Under the pieces are notes generated by a model. It was not told where the DNA came from, did not search any database, and saw nothing but the letters and a program-made list of their open reading frames with translations. Shown here piece by piece: positions 1-6,427 of a DNA stretch of 32,174 nt (position 1 is its first letter; each line of letters opens with the position of its first letter). Source of the stretch: an uncultured Bacteroidales bacterium (GTDB taxonomy: Bacteria > Bacteroidota > Bacteroidia > Bacteroidales > UBA932); the NCBI GenBank assembly GCA_905234485.1, contig CAJOHV010000013.1, positions 1 to 32,174 on the forward strand. Direction: 5' to 3'. The position numbers were made by a program, and so were the translations under genes.

Positions 1-1
1 G

Positions 2-1018
2 TACGACGGCAGCGACGAAGAATTCAGTTTCCGCGAGGCCTACAACCCGCTCGATTTCGGCGGCGCCCGCGGCTGCGAGTCCCGCGTGTGGTCGGCCTTC
101 AACATCCTGTGCGGCGGCCACTTCACCTACGTGGACAAATACGGCAACGAGCGCGGCGCTTCAGCCGACGACTACCTCAACTACGCTATGGGCTACGACC
201 TCACCGGCGAGATGCCGCTGTTCGTGAAGCCGACGCGCAAACTCTCCGTCAAGGATGTGGCCGACGCTATGCGCGACCATTTCGAGGGCACGCCCATGGA
301 TATGAGGGTGGATGCCGGCGCGGGCGGAAATGCCTGCCCCTACCGCTGGAGGCCGATGAACTTCACCGTGGACGGAGTCACCTATGTCAACGAGCGCGCG
401 ATAGCGACCCAGCAGACCGGATTCTGGTTCGTGGCCCAGGCCCGCGCCAGCCTGCCGGATGCGGTGGGAGCGCTTGTGTGGTTCGGCGTGGACGACACCG
501 CCACCTCGTGGCTCACCCCTATCTATGTCAGTTCCACCGAAGTGCCTGAGTGCTTCAAGGTGGGCAACGGCGACCTCCTGCATTATTCCGCAAAGTCCGC
601 TTTCTGGATCAACAACCGCGTGTCCAACTCCTGCTACAGGATGTACAACCTGATGGAGCCTTATGTACGCGAAAGGATTGACGCCTTCGAGAACGAGCAG
701 TTGAACAAGGCCGTCCCCGAGATGGACAAGAAACTCGCAGATCTCGTCATCGCAGGCAAAGCGGACAAAGCCATCAAGCAGATGACAGATTTCTCAGTCA
801 AGACCGCTCAGAAGCAGTTCAAGGCATGGGTTAAACTCGAAGAAACCCTGCTCGTGAAGTTCATCGACGGCAATGTGAAGGCTCAGGACGCCAAGGGCAA
901 CTTCCTGCACACCAAGTACAACGACGGCACTCCGGAAGGTCTGACCCAGCCCGGCTACACCGAGCGTTTCAAGAGGGCAATCGTCCGCGACAACGGCGAA
1001 ACACTCCGTATCAAATAA
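2..1018 (+). CDS. C69-family dipeptidase, 3' part (5' end outside window)
   Basis: The reading frame is open from the first complete codon at position 2 to TAA at 1016-1018, giving 338 residues of a protein whose start lies upstream. The visible N-terminal stretch (FSFREAYNPLDFGGARGCES, then RVWSAFN) is typical of peptidase family C69 dipeptidases, which cleave dipeptides with an N-terminal nucleophilic cysteine. That cysteine and any signal peptide would be in the missing part. The C-terminal third is lysine- and glutamate-rich and helical in character, as in Bacteroidota members of this family. The ATG at 86 is internal: the family match continues upstream of it, so it is not taken as the start. 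The next gene begins 47 bases downstream with its own promoter-like box. Family assignment is firm; substrate is not known. Confidence 0.88.
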   Translation, partial: YDGSDEEFSFREAYNPLDFGGARGCESRVWSAFNILCGGHFTYVDKYGNERGASADDYLNYAMGYDLTGEMPLFVKPTRKLSVKDVADAMRDHFEGTPMDMRVDAGAGGNACPYRWRPMNFTVDGVTYVNERAIATQQTGFWFVAQARASLPDAVGALVWFGVDDTATSWLTPIYVSSTEVPECFKVGNGDLLHYSAKSAFWINNRVSNSCYRMYNLMEPYVRERIDAFENEQLNKAVPEMDKKLADLVIAGKADKAIKQMTDFSVKTAQKQFKAWVKLEETLLVKFIDGNVKAQDAKGNFLHTKYNDGTPEGLTQPGYTERFKRAIVRDNGETLRIK

Positions 1019-1024
1019 ATTTGC

Positions 1025-1032
1025 TATATTTG
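1025..1032 (+). promoter_or_regulatory. -7 promoter box (TATATTTG) for the beta-barrel gene
   Basis: TATATTTG matches the Bacteroidota -7 consensus TAnnTTTG and lies 33 bases before the start codon at 1066. No convincing -33 TTTG is seen at the usual spacing. It suggests the barrel gene is transcribed independently of the dipeptidase. Confidence 0.6.
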
Positions 1033-1065
1033 CACCGCTAAAACGCAACTAACTATCATTTAAAT

Positions 1066-1695
1066 ATGAAAAAAGTTCTTATGACTCTTGCACTCGTGGC
1101 TGTAGCAGCTACCAGCGCATTCGCTCAGATCTCGGTCGGAGCAGGTTATCTTGCAAACACCCAGAAGAGCAGTTACACTTCAGGTAGCACCACCACTACC
1201 ACCGCCACCCCTCTGAATGGCGCATACATCGGTGCTGACTACACCATCGATATGGGTCAGGGCCTCGGCCTCGTGGCAGGACTTAAGGGTTCTTTCCTGA
1301 CCTACACTCACACCACCACCCTCCTCGGTGTTTCCGGAACCACGAATCTTAAAGAACTCTATCTCGGAGTTCCTGTGCAGTGCAACTACTCCTATGTTCT
1401 GAGCAACGACCTCAAGCTCTTCGCTTATGCAGGTCCCACCTTCAACATTGGTCTTTCTTCCAAGAGCAAGTTCACCCAGACCGTTACCGACGATGTGACC
1501 ATCACCGACAACTATGGCGACGGTAGCGACTATGGCAAGTTCAATATTCTCCTTGGCGCAGGTGTCGGCGTGGACGTTATGAACACCATCCGCATCAAGG
1601 CTGGCTACGACATCGGCCTCCTCGACCGCGACGGCAGGGATGACTACAAAGTCAATGAAGCCGGTTGGTATGTTGGCGTAGCTTATCTGTTCTAG
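1066..1695 (+). CDS. Outer-membrane beta-barrel protein (porin-like family)
   Basis: This 209-residue protein starts with a signal peptide (MKKVLMTLALVAVAATSAFA, cleavage expected just before QISVGAGY). The mature part is made of alternating short strands rich in Gly, Tyr and Thr, such as GAYIGADYTIDMGQGLGLVAGLKG, abbreviated here by its ends GAYIGADY and LVAGLKG. It ends in an aromatic (VGVAYLF), the usual recognition signal for outer-membrane barrel assembly. Length and pattern fit the small 8-strand barrel family (OMP_b-brl). No enzymatic motif is seen, so the role is unknown: structural, adhesive or a small pore. It has its own -7 box, is followed by a hairpin, and faces the convergent DUF5009 gene. 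Confidence 0.8.
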   Translation: MKKVLMTLALVAVAATSAFAQISVGAGYLANTQKSSYTSGSTTTTTATPLNGAYIGADYTIDMGQGLGLVAGLKGSFLTYTHTTTLLGVSGTTNLKELYLGVPVQCNYSYVLSNDLKLFAYAGPTFNIGLSSKSKFTQTVTDDVTITDNYGDGSDYGKFNILLGAGVGVDVMNTIRIKAGYDIGLLDRDGRDDYKVNEAGWYVGVAYLF

Positions 1696-1714
1696 TTTTA
1701 AGCTAACAATTGAA

Positions 1715-1811
1715 AAAGTGTAGGAGATGTCCCGGATTTTGGGACATCTCCTTCATTTTACCCCTGTTTTCGCTGGTGGTGTCCCCGAAAATGGGACATC
1801 TCCGACACTTT
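1715..1811. repeat. Nested inverted repeat between convergent genes (bidirectional terminator or small palindromic element)
   Basis: The left part is a perfect 11-bp hairpin (GGAGATGTCCC at 1723-1733, 7-base loop, complement at 1741-1751). The ends form an imperfect inverted repeat: AAAGTGT at 1715-1721 followed by the GGAGATGTCCC arm, mirrored by GGGACATCTCC then GACACTTT at 1793-1811. Four copies or complements of the motif GGAGATGTCCC or a variant lie within about 100 bases. The right end overlaps the stop codon of the minus-strand gene (1810-1812). Function as a two-way terminator fits the convergent setting; a small mobile palindrome is the alternative. Confidence 0.65.
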
Positions 1812-2901
1812 AGATTTTCAGGAAGACCTTTTTGCGGTAAAGGAAGTAGAGCAGCAGCCAGCAGAGGAGTACATAGCCCGTGGCGTAGATGACCGATGCG
1901 ACCGGCTCGGACACCATTCCTGCGACTCCATCGAGGAAAAAGCGGTTGGCCGATGCTATGGATATTATTCTCTGAACCATATATATGGTGATGGAATTCA
2001 GGCCGATAACCTCCAGCGGGAAAGCCCATTTCTTCCATCCACGGACATCTATCAGATAGTAGAACAGCGCAAACATCGCAACAGAGTACGCCGCCACCAC
2101 CAGGACAAAACTGCTGGTCCAGAGTTTCTTGTTCAATGGGAGCCACTGATTCCAGATAAGTCCAAGCCCCAGAAGAACAGCCGCGCCCGCAAACAGCCAG
2201 AGAGTCTTCTGCTTTGCCTTGCCTCCGCGGACGAATTCACCGGTAAACTGCCCAAGCATCGCCGTGACGATGGCGGGAAGCGTGCTCAGCAAGCCCTCAG
2301 GATCGAAGCCGGCAGAATAAAGCAGATGGTTGGGCATAATCAGCCGGTCGATATAGCCGACAAGATTTCCCTCGAGCGACAGCGGGTCCGTGCCCGGGCG
2401 GTCGGGCGCGCCAATCAAGAGCAGAAGATTGTAGCCCACCAAAATCACCGCGGCGATAACGGCTCTGGGCTTCCACGACAGCCGCATATAGAGCAGCGCC
2501 GCCAGCGCCCATGCCACTCCGATGCGGCCCAGCACGCTGTAGAAGCGCATCGTGGCGAAGTTCAACTCGAAAAAGCCGTTGTACACGACGCCCAGCGCCA
2601 CCATAATCAGCGCACGGATCAGTACTTTCTTAACCGTGCTTCCGTCACTGAGCCCCTTCTCCCTTCTTTTCGCCAGAGAAAACGGGAAGGTCATTCCCGA
2701 TATGAAAAGGAACAGGGGAAAAATTGTGTCGAAAATAGTCAAACCGTTCCATGAGGCATGTTCCATCTGCCTCGCAAGCCAACAATTCCCGCCGTCCGGC
2801 CACAATTGGCACGCTTCAAAAACAAGCGCGCCAAGGCCCATTATCCATAACATGTCGAAGCCCCTCAGGGCATCCAGCGATTTAAGTCTGTTGTTTTCCA
2901 T
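1810..2901 (-). CDS. DUF5009 / HGSNAT-like multi-pass membrane acyltransferase
   Basis: This 363-residue membrane protein begins with the family hallmark SLDALRGFDMLWIMG (residues 8-22). Many hydrophobic segments follow, roughly ten, including a SGMTFPFSLAKRRE loop near residues 68-81. The pattern fits the DUF5009 / heparan-alpha-glucosaminide N-acetyltransferase (HGSNAT)-like family, which is thought to move acetyl groups from cytoplasmic acetyl-CoA to amino sugars across the inner membrane. The bacterial substrate is not known. The start ATG at 2901 lies only about ten bases downstream of a minus-strand TACCTTTG box, so the leader would be very short. The gene is divergent from serine palmitoyltransferase and convergent with the barrel gene. 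Family call is strong; the reaction is inferred. Confidence 0.85.
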   Translation of the reverse strand: MENNRLKSLDALRGFDMLWIMGLGALVFEACQLWPDGGNCWLARQMEHASWNGLTIFDTIFPLFLFISGMTFPFSLAKRREKGLSDGSTVKKVLIRALIMVALGVVYNGFFELNFATMRFYSVLGRIGVAWALAALLYMRLSWKPRAVIAAVILVGYNLLLLIGAPDRPGTDPLSLEGNLVGYIDRLIMPNHLLYSAGFDPEGLLSTLPAIVTAMLGQFTGEFVRGGKAKQKTLWLFAGAAVLLGLGLIWNQWLPLNKKLWTSSFVLVVAAYSVAMFALFYYLIDVRGWKKWAFPLEVIGLNSITIYMVQRIISIASANRFFLDGVAGMVSEPVASVIYATGYVLLCWLLLYFLYRKKVFLKI

Positions 2902-2906
2902 TATTC

Positions 2907-2922
2907 TACCTTTGCAAAGGTA
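2907..2922. promoter_or_regulatory. 16-bp palindrome containing a -7 box on both strands
   Basis: TACCTTTGCAAAGGTA is a perfect palindrome and reads TACCTTTG (a TAnnTTTG -7 match) on each strand. On the minus strand it would serve the DUF5009 gene starting at 2901. On the plus strand a second box at 2961 is closer to the serine palmitoyltransferase start. It could also be an operator. Confidence 0.5.
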
Positions 2923-2954
2923 GCAACTTTCCCGGAATGACCCATATAAAAAAA

Positions 2955-2995
2955 AGTACGTATATTTGCAGCCGATTAGTTAGTGAATACGTACT
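2955..2995 (+). promoter_or_regulatory. Promoter of the sphingolipid pair with flanking 9-bp inverted repeat
   Basis: A -7 box TATATTTG lies at 2961-2968, 41 bases before the start at 3010. It is bracketed by a perfect inverted repeat, AGTACGTAT (2955-2963) and ATACGTACT (2987-2995), with 23 bases between arms. The left arm overlaps the -7 box and the right arm falls in the expected 5' untranslated region. This could be an operator or a leader hairpin. Confidence 0.55.
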
Positions 2996-3009
2996 AAAAA
3001 CCTATAGTT

Positions 3010-4203
3010 ATGAAGCGTCAATTAAATGAAATATGCGCGAGGTACACAGTACCGCAGGAGGTTAAGGCAAAGGGTATCTACCCTTACTACAAGCCTATCA
3101 GTTCCGGACAAGACCCCGTGGTGACCATGGCCGACGGCCATAAGGTCCTGATGTTCGGATCCAACTCCTATCTCGGACTTTCCGATGACCCCAGACTTAA
3201 AGAAGCCGCCATCGCAGCGGTTAAGAAATACGGCACAAGCTGCTCAGGCAGCCGTTTCCTCAACGGTACCCTCGACATCCACCAGGAACTCGAAGAGAAA
3301 CTCGCGAAGTTCGTGGGCAAGGAAGAGGCCGTCACCTACAGCACCGGTTTCCAGGTCAATCTCGGAGTGGTCAGCTGCCTTGGTTTCAAGAACGGCTACA
3401 TCCTCCTGGACGACACGGACCACGCATGCATCATCGACGGCAGCCGCCTCGGCTGGAGCACCGTCTACAAGTTCAAGCACAACGACATGGAGGCCCTTGA
3501 GAAGAAACTCAAGGTCTGCGAGCCGGATGCCTACAAACTCATCGTCATCGACGGCGTGTACTCCATGCTCGGCGACCTCGCCAAACTTCCGGAGATCTGC
3601 GACCTCTGCGACAAGTACGGCGCATCCGTGATGATCGACGATGCGCACGGACTCGGCGTGTTCGGCGAGAACGGCAGCGGCACCGCGAGCCATTTCGGAC
3701 TCACCGACAAGGTGGACCTCATCATGGGCACCTTCTCGAAGAGTTTCGGCTCCCTCGGCGGCTTTATCGCCGGCGACCACGACGTGCTGAACTTCATCAA
3801 GCACAACAGCCGCTCGCTTATCTTCAGCGCGTCCATGACGCCGGCCGCAACAGCCGCCGCCTCCAAGGCCCTGGACATCATGATCGAAGAGCCCGAGCGC
3901 CGCGAGCATCTCTGGGACACCACACGCTACGCGTGGAAGTGCTTCAGGGAGAACGGCTTCGACATCAACCTCACCGAGTCCCCGATCATCCCTCTGATGG
4001 TGCGCGACACCATCAAGGCGCTCTCCCTCGTGGAGGAGGCCTATCGTAAGGGCGTGTTCATCACTCCGGTCATCGCGCCGGCAGTGCCTGAGAAGGACGT
4101 GCTCATCCGCTTCGCGCTGATGGCCACTCACAACCGTTCGCACGTGGATCAGGCGGTCGAGGTCCTCACCAAGATCTTCAAGGAGTACGGTATAATCGCA
4201 TAA
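3010..4203 (+). CDS. spt: Serine palmitoyltransferase (alpha-oxoamine synthase family, PLP-dependent)
   Basis: The 397-residue protein would condense L-serine with an acyl-CoA to 3-ketosphinganine, the first step of sphingolipid synthesis, in the cytoplasm. It resembles Bacteroides serine palmitoyltransferase throughout: QVLMFGSNSY-like motif at 45-54 (KVLMFGSNSYLGL), SGSRFLNGTLDIH (79-91), the cofactor-stacking His138 in DDTDHA, DDAHGLGVFG (210-219), and the pyridoxal-phosphate lysine K244 in GTFSKSFGSLGGF. Other members of this fold, 2-amino-3-ketobutyrate CoA ligase (Kbl) and AONS (BioF), share the core, but the N-terminus and the ESPIIPLMVRD and FITPVIAPAVPE segments fit the Bacteroidota serine palmitoyltransferase better. 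Only 4 bases separate it from the downstream dehydrogenase, so the two are probably cotranscribed. It has its own promoter. Confidence 0.85.
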   Translation: MKRQLNEICARYTVPQEVKAKGIYPYYKPISSGQDPVVTMADGHKVLMFGSNSYLGLSDDPRLKEAAIAAVKKYGTSCSGSRFLNGTLDIHQELEEKLAKFVGKEEAVTYSTGFQVNLGVVSCLGFKNGYILLDDTDHACIIDGSRLGWSTVYKFKHNDMEALEKKLKVCEPDAYKLIVIDGVYSMLGDLAKLPEICDLCDKYGASVMIDDAHGLGVFGENGSGTASHFGLTDKVDLIMGTFSKSFGSLGGFIAGDHDVLNFIKHNSRSLIFSASMTPAATAAASKALDIMIEEPERREHLWDTTRYAWKCFRENGFDINLTESPIIPLMVRDTIKALSLVEEAYRKGVFITPVIAPAVPEKDVLIRFALMATHNRSHVDQAVEVLTKIFKEYGIIA

Positions 4204-4207
4204 GTCT

Positions 4208-4996
4208 ATGGTTATCCTCATCACCGGCATTACCTCGGGCTTCGGAAAGGCTATGGCCGAAAGGCTGGCATCCGAAGGCCACAAAGTCTACGGCACTCAC
4301 CGCAAAGCAAAGGAGTTCATCCCCGGCGTGACCTACATCAAGGCGGAATCCACCGTCCAGGAGGAGGTCGAAGCGGCGGTGAAGCAGGTCGTGGACGCTG
4401 AAGGCGTCATAGACGTTTTCATCAACAATGCCGGTATGGGCATAGGCGGCCCGCTCGAGTTCTGCTCGATCGAAGACTGCCAGCGGCAGATGGACGTGAA
4501 CTTTATGGGCATGGTCCGCTACATCCGCGAGGTGGTGCCCGTCATGCGCAAGCAGGGCCATGGCCATATCATCTGTTCCATCGGAGGTCTGGTGGGCCTG
4601 CCGTATCAGGGCATGTACAGCGCGTCCAAGTTCGCGATCGAGGGCTACTGCGAGGCGCTGCGGCTCGAGATCCGCGGCTTCGGCATCAATGTGACCACGA
4701 TCGAGCCCGGCGATTTCGCCACCGCCTTCACGGCCCAGCGCAAGAGCGTGGACAATCCGGCCGTGCATGAAGCCTACCCCGGCTACGCCCGTTCGCTCGC
4801 TTCAATCGAGCACGACGAGAACAGCGGCCTGAAGCCCGAATTCCTGGCGAAGAAAATCAGTAAGATTATACGCAAGAAGCGCCCCGGATACCATTATATC
4901 ATATCCACCTTCCTGCAGAAACTCTCGGTCTTCGCACGCACGATCCTCCCTCCGCGCTGGTTCGCATGGGTGATGAGCGTGTACTACAAACTCTAA
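4208..4996 (+). CDS. Short-chain dehydrogenase/reductase, probable 3-ketosphinganine reductase
   Basis: This 262-residue SDR has the classical nucleotide-binding motif TGITSGFG (6-13), NNAG (73-76), catalytic Ser124 in IICSIGG, and YSASK with Tyr137 and Lys141. After the Rossmann core it has a basic and hydrophobic C-terminal tail (ARTILPPRWFAWVMSVYYKL) that may touch the membrane. It starts 4 bases after the serine palmitoyltransferase stop, so translation is likely coupled. From that context it is inferred to reduce 3-ketosphinganine to sphinganine, the next sphingolipid step. The SDR family alone does not fix the substrate. Fold assignment is firm; the reaction is a context-based inference. 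Confidence 0.8.
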   Translation: MVILITGITSGFGKAMAERLASEGHKVYGTHRKAKEFIPGVTYIKAESTVQEEVEAAVKQVVDAEGVIDVFINNAGMGIGGPLEFCSIEDCQRQMDVNFMGMVRYIREVVPVMRKQGHGHIICSIGGLVGLPYQGMYSASKFAIEGYCEALRLEIRGFGINVTTIEPGDFATAFTAQRKSVDNPAVHEAYPGYARSLASIEHDENSGLKPEFLAKKISKIIRKKRPGYHYIISTFLQKLSVFARTILPPRWFAWVMSVYYKL

Positions 4997-5004
4997 AAAA
5001 TGCT

Positions 5005-5012
5005 TATCTTTG
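5005..5012 (+). promoter_or_regulatory. -7 promoter box (TATCTTTG) for the MFS transporter
   Basis: TATCTTTG matches TAnnTTTG and lies 20 bases before the ATG at 5033, just after the SDR stop. It suggests the transporter has its own transcription start, although read-through from the sphingolipid pair is also possible. Confidence 0.6.
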
Positions 5013-5032
5013 ATGGCTTTTAACACTGAATT

Positions 5033-6364
5033 ATGGCCATCAAAAAACAACTCTCATTTGGGGAAATATTCAATCTGAACTTCGGATTTTTCGGGGTTCA
5101 GATTGCTTATGCTCTTCAGAGCGCGAACATTTCCCGCATCTTCGCCACCCTCGGCGCGGATCCTCATCAGTTAAGCTTTTTCTGGATACTCCCGCCCCTT
5201 ATGGGCATGATAGTGCAGCCGCTCATCGGCAAATGGTCCGACCGGACCTGGTGCCGCCTCGGCCGCCGCAAACCTTACTTGCTGGTGGGCGCCATCATCG
5301 CCGTGCTGGTTATGATGATGCTCCCGAACGCCGGTAGTTTGAATTTGAGCAAGGCATGGCTGTTCCTCGGGCTTAACGCCGCGATGTGGTTCGGTCTGTT
5401 CAGCCTTATTTTCCTGGACACTTCGATCAATATCGCCATGCAGCCGTTCAAGATGATGGTCGGCGATATGGTGAGCGAGGAGCAGAAGACCCTGGCGTAC
5501 AGCACCCAGAGTTTCCTCTGCAACGCCGGCAGTCTCTTCGGCTATCTGTTCCCCATTTTCTTCACCTGGATTGGTCTGGCCAACACCGCCCCCGAAGGAG
5601 TGGTTCCGGACTCCGTGATCTGGAGTTTCTACATCGGCGCCGCGATTCTGATCCTCTGCGTGCTCTTCACCTTCTTCAAGGTCAAGGAACTGAACCCGCA
5701 GGAGTATGCGGAGTTCCACGGAATCGATGTTAATGCCCAGCCCGAGAAGTCCGCTTCGAATCCCGGATTCATTAAACTTCTTGCCAAGGCCCCGAAGACC
5801 TTCTGGACCGTCGGTCTCGTGCAGTTCTTCTGCTGGGCTGCGTTCCTCTATATGTGGACTTACACGAACGGCGCCATCGCCCGCAATGTATGGGGCACCA
5901 CCGACGCCGCTTCCGCCGACTATCAGGCGGCCGGCAACTGGGTCGGCGTCATCTTCGCCGTCCAGGCTATTGGTTCGATGCTTTGGGCTCTCGTTCTGCC
6001 GCGCTTCAAGAATGTTAAGGTTGCGTACACGGTGTCGCTGCTTATCGGCGCCGTGGGCTTCGCTTCGGTGTTCTTCGTCACGAACCAGTACGTGCTCTTC
6101 GGCAGCTTCCTGCTGATCGGCGCCGCCTGGGCCGCGATGCTCGCGCTCCCGTTCACGCTTCTGACGAACGCGCTCGAAGGCAGCCCTTATATGGGCAGTT
6201 ACCTCGGACTGTTCAACTGCACCATCTGCCTCCCGCAGATCGTCGCCGCCGCCACCGGCGGTCTGGTCATCGGCCTCGTCGGCTCCAGCCAGCCCGCAAT
6301 GTTCCTGGTCGCCGCCGGCTTCCTCGTCCTCGGCTCCGTCTGCGTCCGGCTGATCAAAAAGTAG
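5033..6364 (+). CDS. MFS sugar transporter, SLC45/GPH-like
   Basis: The 443-residue protein has about twelve hydrophobic segments. The opening MAIKKQLSFGEIFNLNFGFF and the following VQIAYALQSANISRIFATLG are typical of SLC45-like (sucrose or maltose type) proton symporters. The loop after helix 2 carries the MFS motif GKWSDRTWCRLGRRKPYL. These proteins import disaccharides or glucose across the inner membrane. Close homologues in Bacteroidota often sit near alpha-glucan loci, so it may feed the GH77 enzyme encoded about 22 kb away, but the sugar is not proven by sequence. It has its own -7 box and ends in a strong hairpin shared with the convergent PUL 1 operon. Confidence 0.85.
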   Translation: MAIKKQLSFGEIFNLNFGFFGVQIAYALQSANISRIFATLGADPHQLSFFWILPPLMGMIVQPLIGKWSDRTWCRLGRRKPYLLVGAIIAVLVMMMLPNAGSLNLSKAWLFLGLNAAMWFGLFSLIFLDTSINIAMQPFKMMVGDMVSEEQKTLAYSTQSFLCNAGSLFGYLFPIFFTWIGLANTAPEGVVPDSVIWSFYIGAAILILCVLFTFFKVKELNPQEYAEFHGIDVNAQPEKSASNPGFIKLLAKAPKTFWTVGLVQFFCWAAFLYMWTYTNGAIARNVWGTTDAASADYQAAGNWVGVIFAVQAIGSMLWALVLPRFKNVKVAYTVSLLIGAVGFASVFFVTNQYVLFGSFLLIGAAWAAMLALPFTLLTNALEGSPYMGSYLGLFNCTICLPQIVAAATGGLVIGLVGSSQPAMFLVAAGFLVLGSVCVRLIKK

Positions 6365-6377
6365 CCGGCTACGCAAA

Positions 6378-6427
6378 AAAAGTTGGAGCTAACCTGCGGG
6401 AGATTCTGCAGGTTAGCTCCAACTTTT
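6378..6427. terminator. Perfect 20-bp inverted repeat, bidirectional terminator
   Basis: AAAGTTGGAGCTAACCTGC (6379-6397) is repeated in perfect inverse at 6408-6426, and one more A-T pair extends it to 6378 and 6427. The loop is the ten bases GGGAGATTCT. Upstream A's and downstream T's give a U-tract in both directions, strongest for minus-strand transcripts. It lies between the convergent MFS and PUL 1 genes, and the minus-strand TAA (6428-6426) is inside the right arm. Confidence 0.85.

Noticed and set aside
3244..4284. 346-codon minus-strand open frame opposite serine palmitoyltransferase
   Set aside because: Antisense to a well-supported enzyme, compositionally a mirror of its codons, no promoter or domain.
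5171..6376. 401-codon minus-strand open frame opposite the MFS transporter
   Set aside because: Charged low-complexity translation typical of the reverse of membrane-protein codons; no start context.
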